A stretch of DNA of 36,674 bases from an uncultured Clostridia bacterium (lineage in GTDB: Bacteria; Bacillota; Clostridia; Oscillospirales; Ruminococcaceae), in assembly GCA_944382845.1 (NCBI GenBank), contig CALWNN010000065.1:1-36674 (forward strand), written 5' to 3'. Positions 8,906-16,532 of the stretch are shown here, in pieces. The notes under the pieces are model-generated. The model worked only from the letters and a program-made list of their open reading frames with translations. It was not told the origin of the DNA and did not search any database. The stretch's first letter is position 1, and every line of letters begins with the position of its first letter. The position numbers and the translations under genes are program-made.

Positions 8906-8934
8906 ATTATAACCCTGTTTTTTAAATTTTGCAA
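8906..8934 (-). promoter_or_regulatory. Promoter of small membrane protein gene
   Basis: On the minus strand, TTGCAA (8934-8929), a 17-bp spacer and TATAAT (8911-8906) lie 35 nt upstream of the start at 8870. Confidence 0.7.
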
Positions 8935-8992
8935 TACTATTTGAAAACTTTTTTCGTATTTTCTTACAATGTTATTTTGTTTCTTTTTTGAG

Positions 8993-9021
8993 TTGCAAAT
9001 AAAAAAGAACTGTGGTATAAT
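8993..9021 (+). promoter_or_regulatory. Promoter of guaA
   Basis: TTGCAA (8993-8998), a 17-bp spacer and a perfect TATAAT (9016-9021). The -10 hexamer is itself the left end of a 27-bp palindrome, so a protein bound there would block the promoter. Confidence 0.75.
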
Positions 9022-9147
9022 AAACACATAGTGTTTATTATAGAATCATGTCCTCGCAGATACGCAAATCAAAGACTTGCTCCCTGCGTATCGGACTATT
9101 ATACCATAAGCTTCGCTATGGTATAATAAACACATAGTGTTTATTAT
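9013..9147 (+). promoter_or_regulatory. guaA leader with twin palindromes and mutually exclusive hairpins
   Basis: A 29-bp sequence occurs twice as a direct repeat (9013-9041 and 9119-9147, offset 106). Its core is a palindrome with arms ATAATAAACAC and GTGTTTATTAT around ATA. Copy 1 is perfect over 12+3+12 bp (9016-9042) and copy 2 over 11+3+11 (9123-9147). Between them lie a GATACGCA/TGCGTATC hairpin (9059-9066/9085-9092) and an ATTATACCATA/TATGGTATAAT hairpin (9098-9108/9117-9127). The second hairpin uses the left part of palindrome copy 2, so the two folds exclude each other. No purine-riboswitch core was recognised. The region could be a repressor operator pair or an RNA switch. Confidence 0.6.
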
Positions 9148-9188
9148 TAAAACAATTTTAAACCAATTAATTTTCGGAGGTTTTGTCT

Positions 9189-10727
9189 GTGAGCTTTCAA
9201 AAGGTGCTTGTTCTTGACTTCGGCGGACAGTATAACCAGCTTATTGCCCGACGGGTCAGAGATCATAAAGTTTATGCTGAAATTAAAAATTATGAAACTC
9301 CAATTGAGGAGATAAAGGCGGAAAATTACTGCGGTATAATTTTTACCGGCGGTCCCAATTCCGTTTACGATATGGCCTCCCCTCACTATTCAAAGGAAAT
9401 TTTAGAGCTTGGAATACCTGTTCTCGGTATCTGTTACGGCTGTCAGCTTATTGCGTGGATGTGCGGAGGACAAGTTTCTTCCTGTGAAAAAAGCGAGTAC
9501 GGAAAGATAGAAGTGACTTGTACCGAAAGGTCAAGCCTGCTTTTTGAAAATGTTCCCGAAACAAGTACGGTCTGGATGAGCCACACTGATTACATAAGCG
9601 CAGTTCCCGAAGGGTTTAAGATAACTTCACATTCTGACGACTGTCCGTGCGCTTCAATGGAAAACTCTCAGAAAAAAATATATGCCGTTCAGTTCCACCC
9701 CGAGGTTACCCACAGCGAGTACGGGGACGTTATACTTAAGAATTTCCTTTATAACATCTGTGGATGTAAAGGCGACTGGGTAATGGACGATTTTATTGAA
9801 AATACAGTTGCAAAATTAAAAGCTCAGATAGGCGACCAGAAGGTTATACTTGGTCTTTCCGGTGGTGTTGACTCCTCTGTTGCGGCAGGTCTTTTAAGCC
9901 GTGCAGTCGGAAAACAGCTTACCTGTGTTTTTGTTGATCAGGGTCTTATGAGAAAGGACGAAGGGGATTTTGTTGAAGAAACCTTTACTAAACTTTTTGA
10001 CATGAATTTTGTAAGGGTAAACTGTCAGAAGGAGTTTATTACAAAGCTTAAAGGCGTTACCGATCCGGAACAGAAAAGAAAAATTATCGGAACTGAATTT
10101 TACAAGGTTTTCTGGGATAAGATCCGTGAAGAGGCGGACGGCGGATTTTTCGCTCAGGGTACGATATATCCCGATTGTATCGAAAGCGGAAAAGGAGACG
10201 CCGACACCATAAAGACTCATCACAACAAGGTCAAAATGCCTGAGAATATAACTTTTGAAGGAATTATTGAGCCGCTTTCAGAGCTTTTCAAGGATGAAGT
10301 AAGAAAAGTCGGCGAAAAACTCGGAATACCTCACGAGCTTGTATGGAGACAGCCTTTCCCGGGTCCGGGACTTGGCGTAAGGATCATCGGAGAAATAACC
10401 GAAGAAAAGGTAAGGATATTGCAGGAAGCGGACGCTGTGTTCCGTGACGAGATTGCAAAAGCGGGTATCGAGGATACCCTCAGCCAGTTCTTTGCTGTTC
10501 TTCCCGATGTAAAGACGGTGGGAGTTATGGGCGACCATAGGACATATGACCATCTTATTGCCATAAGGGCTGTTACTACTGACAATTTCATGACAGCCGA
10601 CTGGGCAAGGATTCCATATGATGTTCTTGCAAGAATTTCAAACAGGATAACAAACGAAGTAGACCATGTAAACCGTGTAGTTTACGATATAACCTCCAAG
10701 CCACCGGGAACCGTGGAGTGGGAGTAA
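9189..10727 (+). CDS. guaA: GMP synthase (glutamine-hydrolysing)
   Basis: This enzyme converts XMP to GMP with ATP and glutamine, the last step of GMP synthesis. 512 residues from the GTG at 9189. The N-terminal class I glutamine amidotransferase has catalytic Cys82 in GICYG and His170/Glu172 in QFHPEVTHS. The ATP pyrophosphatase domain has the P-loop SGGVDS at 224-229. The C-terminal dimerisation domain ends in the family signature ([20 protein letters not shown] region, ending PPGTVEWE). The GTG is preferred because GGAGG (9176-9180) is 8 nt upstream; a TTG two codons earlier would be only 2 nt from it. It is monocistronic, with its own promoter, an elaborate leader and a strong terminator. 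Confidence 0.97.
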   Translation: MSFQKVLVLDFGGQYNQLIARRVRDHKVYAEIKNYETPIEEIKAENYCGIIFTGGPNSVYDMASPHYSKEILELGIPVLGICYGCQLIAWMCGGQVSSCEKSEYGKIEVTCTERSSLLFENVPETSTVWMSHTDYISAVPEGFKITSHSDDCPCASMENSQKKIYAVQFHPEVTHSEYGDVILKNFLYNICGCKGDWVMDDFIENTVAKLKAQIGDQKVILGLSGGVDSSVAAGLLSRAVGKQLTCVFVDQGLMRKDEGDFVEETFTKLFDMNFVRVNCQKEFITKLKGVTDPEQKRKIIGTEFYKVFWDKIREEADGGFFAQGTIYPDCIESGKGDADTIKTHHNKVKMPENITFEGIIEPLSELFKDEVRKVGEKLGIPHELVWRQPFPGPGLGVRIIGEITEEKVRILQEADAVFRDEIAKAGIEDTLSQFFAVLPDVKTVGVMGDHRTYDHLIAIRAVTTDNFMTADWARIPYDVLARISNRITNEVDHVNRVVYDITSKPPGTVEWE

Positions 10728-10792
10728 AAAGTTAGATGTTAGATGCGAGAGTCTGGAGTATAGACTTGACAAAAATTATTAAACAGCAAGCA

Positions 10793-10838
10793 TTAAAGCA
10801 CAAAGAGATTAAATTTTCTCTTTGTGCTTTAACTTTTT
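10793..10838 (+). terminator. Intrinsic terminator of guaA
   Basis: A perfect 16-bp stem (TTAAAGCACAAAGAGA at 10793-10808 with its complement at 10817-10832) and an 8-nt loop are followed by CTTTTTTG. Confidence 0.92.
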
Positions 10839-11081
10839 TGCGCCTGTCTCTTACCAACCGCTGAAACAGTTTTATCTTTGTTTAGATTTTGTTTTTAGTC
10901 AAAACAAACACAACTACATTTCGTACGTTATCAACTGTCACATCTCTTTACAAACACAAAGAAAAAGTATTGTCGCTGGCGACACAATTGAGCCGGACGA
11001 ACCATCTCAAAATTATGTCTGCGCATAAGAGCATGAAAATATAATTTTATATTATTCCCATAAAATTTACCATTTAAGATA
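10839..11081. other. Gene-free stretch after guaA
   Basis: Nothing recognisable was found. Short open frames exist, but none has a ribosome binding site or family resemblance. The stretch may hold eroded coding sequence, in line with the decayed frames just downstream. Confidence 0.4.
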
Positions 11082-11110
11082 TTGACAATATCAACAAAAT
11101 ATATTAAAAT
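11082..11110 (+). promoter_or_regulatory. Promoter upstream of interrupted frame and small lipoprotein
   Basis: TTGACA (11082-11087), a 17-bp spacer and TAAAAT (11105-11110). Confidence 0.7.
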
Positions 11111-11162
11111 AAATTAAGAAGAATTATCAATATTTGCTGATTGTTGCAAGGGGGTGATTACC

Positions 11163-11306
11163 ATGTTTGAATTTTAATCTTGGTTTACTTCAACGTAATA
11201 CAAAATTGAGAGCAAGACAAAATTAAATGATGGCTGGGGTCATAACAATGTATTTATAACATATAGCACAGAGTATATGGACGGAGCTGTAAGCATTATA
11301 TATTAG
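11163..11306 (+). pseudogene. Possible interrupted small gene
   Basis: A very strong ribosome binding site (AAGGGGGTGAT, ending 11158) precedes ATG at 11163. The frame reads MFEF-stop, six codons, a second TAA, then 35 sense codons including LNDGWGHNNVFITYSTEYMD to a TAG at 11304-11306. The two TAA codons (11175-11177, 11196-11198) interrupt one frame served by a good promoter. It could be a recently inactivated small gene, or a short regulatory leader ORF (MFEF) with chance open frame after it. The family is not recognised. Confidence 0.3.
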
Positions 11307-11320
11307 AAAGGGATGATTTT

Positions 11321-11818
11321 ATGAAGAAAAAGCTTTCAATATTTTTATGTGCTGTTCTTTGTTTAATAATGGCAGGCTGTACAGGTAAGACAGACGAAAA
11401 GAAAGACAGTGAAGAAACAACGACAACAACGACAACTGTCGGCACAGATACTGTCGCTGAAAATTATTCTTATTCGGCATGGGCGTTTAACCCTGATGAA
11501 GTTCACCAAATCACCGACGCTGATATCATAAAGAAAATCGATGATTTTATTACTGTTTTTGAAGGATATACTGTAGAAACCGAAAGCAGAGAAAGTAGTG
11601 TTGATATTCCTAAAGGCAGTCAGATCGAAATAATAATCAGCAAGGGTGATGAAAAATACAAAACCCTTTATATCGCAGCTTCTGATATGGAAAGGGTAAG
11701 CTGTCAAAATTACGCAGACAGCGAAAAGACCGGTTATTATTACACTGATGATGGTGTTACAACGGGTTTTTACGCTGAAATGACTGATTATTTCAGAAGT
11801 CAGGGCTGGATCGGGTAA
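11321..11818 (+). CDS. Small secreted lipoprotein, unknown function
   Basis: 165 residues. A Lys-rich N-terminus, a hydrophobic signal and the lipobox IMAGC give a lipidated Cys at residue 20. A Thr-rich spacer (about 33-40) follows, then a polar globular domain of about 115 residues. I do not recognise the family, and no catalytic motif is evident. The start ATG is preceded by AAAGGGATG at suitable distance. The reading frame stays open after the TAA stop into the remnant of an unrelated surface protein, suggesting a rearrangement join just downstream. Confidence 0.75.
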   Translation: MKKKLSIFLCAVLCLIMAGCTGKTDEKKDSEETTTTTTTVGTDTVAENYSYSAWAFNPDEVHQITDADIIKKIDDFITVFEGYTVETESRESSVDIPKGSQIEIIISKGDEKYKTLYIAASDMERVSCQNYADSEKTGYYYTDDGVTTGFYAEMTDYFRSQGWIG

Positions 11819-12136
11819 CAAACATATCATATTAACGGCAGTTTCCGCTTCGCCATTACCCTTTCCAATGGGGAGGAAAAGCACCTCTGCGGAAGACAGC
11901 GTTACCGTAACAGGCACGATTACTGCGTCTGCTTATTCTGCGATGAAGGCTCTGGCGATGATAGCTGTGCAAATACGGCAGACAATGCGCAGAGCAATGA
12001 TACGCCGAACAGCCATGCCGGAAGTCTACAGACAGATGATACCGGAAATCACTTTCTCCGGCTCGTGCTGATGCTTATATCGGGCGCAGGTCTGACAGAA
12101 ATTATGATTTACGGACGAAAGAAAAAACACGATTGA
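11819..12136 (+). pseudogene. Decayed 3' end of a membrane-anchored surface protein
   Basis: Three frame segments together look like the end of a large Clostridia surface protein. The first frame gives INGSFRFAITLSNGE. A shift near 11870-11880 then gives KSTSAEDSVTVTGTITASAYS, an Ig-like or linker style ending. A shift back near 11940-11950 gives a polar linker and the anchor TDDTGNHFLRLVLMLISGAG followed by a Tyr-Gly-Arg-Lys-rich tail. That anchor matches the TGD-hydrophobic-RKKK C-terminal pattern of cell-wall or membrane anchored proteins. There is no start codon or upstream part. The first and last segments share the reading frame of the lipoprotein gene upstream, which ends at 11818. Interpretation: a truncated, frameshifted remnant. 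Confidence 0.6.
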
Positions 12137-12149
12137 TAGATTACTTAAA

Positions 12150-12181
12150 CGCCCTGTGGCTTTTGCTACAGGGTGTTTTTT
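12150..12181 (+). terminator. Intrinsic terminator after surface-protein remnant
   Basis: The hairpin CGCCCTGTGGC with GCTACAGGGTG (11 pairs with two wobbles, loop TTTT) is followed by TTTTTT. It is probably the original terminator of the decayed gene and now serves the small lipoprotein. Confidence 0.85.
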
Positions 12182-12292
12182 GCGTATGCAGTTTTCTCAA
12201 TCAAAACATCTTGTATTCAGTTGTGCTCTTTCGTTCGAGATTATTTAACTAAGTCCGTCGTAAAACAATGATGTTGTCAAGAAAAAACTATT

Positions 12293-12591
12293 ATAACCAA
12301 GTCGCCGATGTCCCCCGCATCTAAGTCGGCAGGGTTCCGCTCAGTCTTTCGGTGGGAGTGAACTGTCAAAACCCCTGAGGAGCAAAGCTCCTATCTGCAG
12401 CTTGCTGCAGTCAGCGACAGATTGCTTTTCGTCGCAACGTGATTAAGCACAGCTCCGAAGGAGATGTTTAGCTCCGAAGGAGATATTTAGCTCCGAAGGA
12501 GATATTTAGCTCCGAAGGAGATGTTTAGTTTCAAAGGAGATGTTTAGCTCTAAAAGAGATGTAATTATCAACGCTTTGCTCCAATTTAAAA
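12293..12591 (+). repeat. Modular hairpin repeat, copy E (expanded)
   Basis: The longest copy, about 300 bp. The head ATAACCAAGTCGCCGATG is followed by a CAGTCTTTCGGTGGG-type module, GAGGAGC/GCTCCTA and an extra CTGCAG/CTGCAG hairpin (12405-12420 region). A GCGAC...GTCGC hairpin and GTGATTAAGC come next, then a six-unit 19-bp tandem array, and finally CGCTTTGCTCCAATTTAAAA. It lies upstream of the feo operon in the same orientation, before the feo promoter. It occupies most of the 638-nt gene-free region 12137-12774. Confidence 0.8.
12451..12564 (+). repeat. Six 19-bp tandem repeats
   Basis: Units start at 12451, 12470, 12489, 12508, 12527 and 12546. Consensus AGCTCCGAAGGAGATGTTT; units 1-4 are nearly identical and units 5-6 diverged. 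Each unit contains the mini-hairpin CTCC-GAA-GGAG and a Shine-Dalgarno-like AAGGAG. The unit resembles the GCTCCGATTT tail of the surrounding repeat, so it likely arose by amplification of that tail. Confidence 0.95.
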
Positions 12592-12692
12592 CGCCAAAGA
12601 AAGACAACTTCCTTAGGAGGCGTCCCCCTTGTAGAAGCTTTTTGCGTTTTGTTCAATTAAATGAGAATTTTTTTAACCCTCTGTTAAGGTCA

Positions 12693-12721
12693 TTGACAGC
12701 AGGCTTGTACGGGGTTATAAT
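12693..12721 (+). promoter_or_regulatory. Consensus promoter of the feo operon
   Basis: A perfect TTGACA (12693-12698), a 17-bp spacer and a perfect TATAAT (12716-12721), 54 nt before feoA. The AT-rich sequence just downstream (12717-12745) could hold an iron-regulator site, but no convincing Fur or DtxR box was seen. Confidence 0.85.
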
Positions 12722-12774
12722 TATTATAGGTGATGTTATTTTTGAGTTTAACACATATTTCGGAGGTGTCACTG

Positions 12775-13011
12775 ATGAAATTAAAAGACGCTAAGGTAGG
12801 ACAAACCTGTATCGTAGAAGATATTCATCTCCCCTTTCAAATGGAACGCAGACTGGAAGCGCTGGGAATGACAAATCAAACCCCTGTTTCGGTGCTTAAC
12901 CGCAAAGGAAAAGGAATTCTGATAATAAAGCTTCGAGGAACAAGGTTTGCCCTTGGATATAATATAACTAAAAATATTGATGTGAGGGAGGCTGAAAGTA
13001 TTGAGCAATGA
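12775..13011 (+). CDS. feoA: Ferrous iron transport protein A
   Basis: 78-residue cytosolic SH3-like FeoA protein, an accessory of the FeoB ferrous iron permease. Recognisable features are the opening MKLKDAKVGQTCIVEDI, the MERRLEALGM helix and the closing RGTRFALGYNITKNIDV strand region. The start at 12775 has GGAGG 8 nt upstream; an in-frame GTG at 12730 is rejected because it lacks a ribosome binding site and extends past the domain. Its stop overlaps the feoB start by 11 nt, indicating translational coupling. Confidence 0.93.
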   Translation: MKLKDAKVGQTCIVEDIHLPFQMERRLEALGMTNQTPVSVLNRKGKGILIIKLRGTRFALGYNITKNIDVREAESIEQ

Positions 13012-15043
13012 AATGACTATAGGGTTTATCGGAAACCCTAACTGCGGAAAAACCACTCTTTTTAACGCTTATACCGGCGCAAACCTCAAAGTTGCAAACT
13101 GGCCCGGAGTGACGGTTGAAAAAGTCGAGGGAGCTATGAAGCTTCACGATCTTAACATACGCCTTGTTGACCTACCGGGAACATACAGTCTTACTTCCTA
13201 TACGATGGAAGAAACTGTTTCAAGACAATTTATTTTAAGCGGAGATGTTGACGTTATAATAAACGTTGCAGACGCGTCTGCTCTTGAAAGAAGCCTATAT
13301 CTTACCTTACAGCTTCTGGAACTTGGAAAGCCTGTTATACTTGCTCTTAACATGATGGATATTGTGGAAAAGAGCGGAATGGAAATAGATATGCACAGAC
13401 TTCCGGAAATGCTTGGTATTCCTGTTGTGCCTGTTTCTGCAAGGAAAAGAAGAGGGCTTGACGTACTGCTTCATGCGGCGGCTCACCATATGGACGGTCA
13501 TGACACGGACAACCTTATACATCATCATAAGTCGTTGTCAAAGCATCAACACGACCACCATTCAGAATTTGCAATGGTTTATTCCGATGAGATAGAAGAT
13601 AAGATAGACAGGATAATGACTGAGCTTAAAAGAAAATATCCCGATATAACAAATTACCGCTGGCACGCCATAAAGCTTCTTGAGGGAGATAAAGAAATTA
13701 CGGAAAAATATCCGGTAAAGCTTCCCGATGTTCTTGACAGGAGCTATGAATCTGATATAATCAATCAGAAATACGACTTTATAAGCGAAATTATTGACGA
13801 GGTCCTTCTGCATAAGCAAAGCCGTGACGTGTTTACCGAAAACGTGGACAAGGTGCTTACAAGCAAGGTGTGGGGAATACCTGTTTTTCTTGGGATAATG
13901 GCAGTTACGTTTTTCCTTACATTCACTGTGGGAGACTGGATAAAGGGCTACTTTGAAGCGGCGATAGACTGGATATCAAGTGGAGCCGAAGCGGCGCTTG
14001 TTTCGGCAAACGCAGGAGACGTCCTTACCTCCCTTGTGGTTGACGGAATTATTGCGGGCGTTGGAACGATAATTACCTTTTTGCCTAACATTTTAATACT
14101 TTTTCTCTGCCTTGCTCTATTGGAGGACAGCGGCTATATGGCAAGAGTAGCTTACGTTATGGAGGGAATAATGAGCAAGCTCGGCCTTTCGGGAAAAGCC
14201 TTTATACCTATGCTTCTGGGGTTTGGCTGTACTGTTCCTGCAATAATGGCGTCCCGCGCCCTTGAAAGCAAGCGAGACAGATATAAAGTTATGCTGGTGA
14301 CTCCTTTTATGAGTTGCAATGCAAGACTTACCATTTACATTTTGTTTTCCGAAATGTTTTTTGGAAATAACGCAATGATAGTTGCATATTCAATGTACCT
14401 TATCGGAATAGTAGTTGCGATAATTGTTTCGGCAATAATACATATTCTTGACAGAAAGCGGACTGTAAATTATCTTATGATAGAGCTTCCCGGGTACAAG
14501 CTTCCCGATTCAAGAACGGTGGCAATCTACGTCTGGGAGAAGGTCAAGGATTATTTGGGAAAAGCGGGAACAACAATTTTTGTTGCGACTCTTATTATTT
14601 GGGTGCTTCTCAATTTCGGTCCCGGAGGATATTCTTCAGATATGACCCAAAGTTTCGGAGCGTACATCGGAAAATGGCTTGTACCGTTCTTTGCTCCTGT
14701 AGGACTTGGATTCTGGCAGATAGCGGTTGCGCTTATTGCCGGAATTTCCGCTAAAGAGGTAGTTGTTTCAAGCTGCGCTGTACTTTTCGGTATAGTAAAC
14801 GCAAGTTCTCCTGAAGGTATGACGGAATTTGCCTCGGCTCTGGAGGGAATAGGCTTTGGCTCTCTTAATGCATTTTGCCTTATGGTTTTCTGCCTTTTGT
14901 ATATTCCTTGCGCGGCGGCGCTTGCGGCAATCAAAAAGGAATCCGGAAGCTACAAATGGATGTGCATTACTGCCGTATTCCAGCTTTTTGTTGCATGGGT
15001 GGTAACATTTATGGTTTATCATATCGGACTTCTTATTTTATGA
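13001..15043 (+). CDS. feoB: Ferrous iron transport protein B (GTP-gated permease)
   Basis: 680 residues. The N-terminal G domain has G1 GNPNCGKTT (11-19), G3 DLPG (57-60) and G4 NMMD (117-120). It is followed by a helical GDI-like region and a membrane part with two Gate modules and the central FeoB core (for example CNARLTIYILF). It imports Fe2+ across the cytoplasmic membrane. A TTG start at 13001 is chosen because GGGAGG ends 8 nt upstream; the ATG at 13013 is the alternative. Unusual is a His-rich insertion at residues 158-187 with 11 histidines, between the G domain and the GDI region. It is the second gene of feoA-feoB-small Cys-rich gene. Confidence 0.96.
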   Translation: MSNEMTIGFIGNPNCGKTTLFNAYTGANLKVANWPGVTVEKVEGAMKLHDLNIRLVDLPGTYSLTSYTMEETVSRQFILSGDVDVIINVADASALERSLYLTLQLLELGKPVILALNMMDIVEKSGMEIDMHRLPEMLGIPVVPVSARKRRGLDVLLHAAAHHMDGHDTDNLIHHHKSLSKHQHDHHSEFAMVYSDEIEDKIDRIMTELKRKYPDITNYRWHAIKLLEGDKEITEKYPVKLPDVLDRSYESDIINQKYDFISEIIDEVLLHKQSRDVFTENVDKVLTSKVWGIPVFLGIMAVTFFLTFTVGDWIKGYFEAAIDWISSGAEAALVSANAGDVLTSLVVDGIIAGVGTIITFLPNILILFLCLALLEDSGYMARVAYVMEGIMSKLGLSGKAFIPMLLGFGCTVPAIMASRALESKRDRYKVMLVTPFMSCNARLTIYILFSEMFFGNNAMIVAYSMYLIGIVVAIIVSAIIHILDRKRTVNYLMIELPGYKLPDSRTVAIYVWEKVKDYLGKAGTTIFVATLIIWVLLNFGPGGYSSDMTQSFGAYIGKWLVPFFAPVGLGFWQIAVALIAGISAKEVVVSSCAVLFGIVNASSPEGMTEFASALEGIGFGSLNAFCLMVFCLLYIPCAAALAAIKKESGSYKWMCITAVFQLFVAWVVTFMVYHIGLLIL

Positions 15044-15070
15044 TGTCAGTAACAAGGAGGAAATTGAAAT

Positions 15071-15238
15071 TTGGATGGCGTTGCAGGAGTTATAATTTTA
15101 ATTCTCATTGTTCTTTACACTGTCTGGGCAGTGCGGAAAATATATCTTGACAAAAAGAAAAACAAATCCCGGTGCGGCTCATGTCCTTATCATCAGTCAG
15201 GGGTCTGTACAAAAGAAGATAAAATAAAAACCAAATAA
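15071..15238 (+). CDS. FeoB-associated Cys-rich membrane protein
   Basis: 55 residues from a TTG start with AAGGAGG (15054-15060) 10 nt upstream. One N-terminal transmembrane segment (about 5-22, GVAGVIILILIVLYTVWAV) is followed by a basic stretch and a C-terminal Cys motif C-x2-C-x6-C (RCGSCPYHQSGVCTK). This matches the FeoB-associated Cys-rich family that often follows feoB in Firmicutes. The role is not well established; iron handling at the permease is inferred. It starts 27 nt after feoB. Confidence 0.85.
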   Translation: MDGVAGVIILILIVLYTVWAVRKIYLDKKKNKSRCGSCPYHQSGVCTKEDKIKTK

Positions 15239-15242
15239 AAAG

Positions 15243-15291
15243 AAAAGCTCCTTACGAAAAACGGCAGATACCGTTTTTGTAAAGAGCTTTT
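15243..15291. terminator. Bidirectional terminator between feo and hyd operons
   Basis: A long hairpin (AAAAGCTC-CTTACGAAAAACGG with CCGTTTTTGTAA-AGAGCTTTT). The T-tract is better on the minus side (TTTTCTTTTT), serving hydF; the plus side has a short GATTTT tail for the feo operon. Confidence 0.8.
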
Positions 15292-15310
15292 GATTTTGTA
15301 AGCTTATTTG

Positions 15311-16510
15311 TTATTCAAGAATTTTGCTTATTTCAGGAAAAATTTCAAGACTCCTTTTTAAGATTCCGTGCATATGAGCAATTGCAACTCCGTAATTTGT
15401 AATAGGAACATTTTCGTCCTGAGCGCATTTGATACGGTATTTCATTTCACGCTCGTTTAACATACAGCCGCCGCAGTGAACTATAAGCGCATACTTTGAA
15501 AGGTCTGACGGAAATTCCGTTCCGCTTGAAAATTCAAATTCAAGGTTCTTGCCTGTGTGCTTTTTTATCCAGCCGGGAAGCTTTACCGTTCCTATGTCCT
15601 CGCACTGGCGGTGATGTGTGCAGCCTTCAGAAATAAGCACTTTGTCTCCGTCTTTCAATTTGTCAAGTTGAGCGGCTCCCTTTACCTGTTCCGCAAGATT
15701 TCCCTTGTGACGGGAAAATAGAATTGAAAAGGAGGTTAGACAAATGTCGTCGGGAGTGTCCTTTGAAACTCTGCCGAATGCCTGAGAGTCTGTAACAACG
15801 TACTTTGGCTTTTTGCCAATGTCACGGAGAGTCGAAGCAAGTTCATGCTCTCGGCATACCACAGATGTACAGCCACATTCTAAAAGTTCTCTTATCACCT
15901 GCTGCTGGGGAAGGATAATTCTTCCTTTGGGAGCGGCAGAGTCGATAGGGATAACAAGCACAACAAAATCTCCCGGTTCTACCTTGTCTGAAATAATAGG
16001 GTATTCGTGGGTGTTATCGGGAACAAGAGAGGCAATTTTCTCTTTGAGTTCCCATATATTTTCTCCTGTTTCGGCACTGACTGCGATTTCGTTTTCGGAT
16101 AATTCTATGGGCTTATTGATATCCGATTTGTTGTAGCAGATAATATAAGGTATATTTTTGGACTTGATGCGCTCTATTACCATTTCATCTGCCGGAGTTT
16201 TTCCCTCCGCCGCATCGACGACAACTATTGCGATATCTGTTTTGTTAAGAGCCTGCAAAGCCTTCTGGACTCTTAACTTTCCAAGCTCTCCTTCATCGTC
16301 AAGTCCCGGAGTGTCTATCATTACCACAGGACCTAACGGAAGAAGCTCCATAGCCTTTGAAACAGGGTCGGTGGTTGTTCCCAATACTTCCGAAACGATA
16401 GCAAGCTTCTGACCGGTAATGGCATTTATTATGCTTGACTTTCCTGCGTTTCTTCTGCCAAAAATTCCAATGTGTACTCTGTCTGAAGATGGGGTTGTGT
16501 TAAGACTCAT
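15311..16510 (-). CDS. hydF: [FeFe]-hydrogenase H-cluster maturation GTPase HydF
   Basis: 399 residues. The N-terminal Ras-like GTPase has a P-loop GRRNAGKSS (18-26), DTPG (66-69) and NKSD. A middle dimerisation domain follows, then a C-terminal Fe-S domain with ligands in CTHHRQC and HCGGC, the HydF CxH...HCxxC signature. HydF is the scaffold on which the 2Fe subcluster is assembled before transfer to the hydrogenase. It is the last gene of the TM1266-like/hydE/hydG/hydF minus-strand operon, 22 nt after hydG, with AAAGGAG 7 nt before the ATG. Confidence 0.96.
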   Translation of the reverse strand: MSLNTTPSSDRVHIGIFGRRNAGKSSIINAITGQKLAIVSEVLGTTTDPVSKAMELLPLGPVVMIDTPGLDDEGELGKLRVQKALQALNKTDIAIVVVDAAEGKTPADEMVIERIKSKNIPYIICYNKSDINKPIELSENEIAVSAETGENIWELKEKIASLVPDNTHEYPIISDKVEPGDFVVLVIPIDSAAPKGRIILPQQQVIRELLECGCTSVVCREHELASTLRDIGKKPKYVVTDSQAFGRVSKDTPDDICLTSFSILFSRHKGNLAEQVKGAAQLDKLKDGDKVLISEGCTHHRQCEDIGTVKLPGWIKKHTGKNLEFEFSSGTEFPSDLSKYALIVHCGGCMLNEREMKYRIKCAQDENVPITNYGVAIAHMHGILKRSLEIFPEISKILE

Positions 16511-16532
16511 AGCAATTCTCCTTTAGATTATA

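Noticed and set aside
8993-9188. Guanine (purine) riboswitch before guaA
   Set aside because: The conserved purine-riboswitch core and loop-loop sequences were not found; the structure seen is twin palindromes instead.
10766-10794. Promoter with TTGACA at 10766
   Set aside because: No -10 hexamer at 16-19 bp, and it would run straight into the guaA terminator.
12451-12564. CRISPR array
   Set aside because: The 19-bp units are directly adjacent with no unique spacers and no cas genes nearby; it is a simple tandem repeat.
12716-12750. Fur or DtxR-type iron box before feoA
   Set aside because: The region is AT-rich but no dyad matches a known iron-regulator consensus well enough to call.
12540-12794. 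84-codon frame running from the tandem repeats into feoA
   Set aside because: The ATG abuts AAGGAG with no spacing, the frame overlaps the promoter and feoA, and the sequence looks non-coding.
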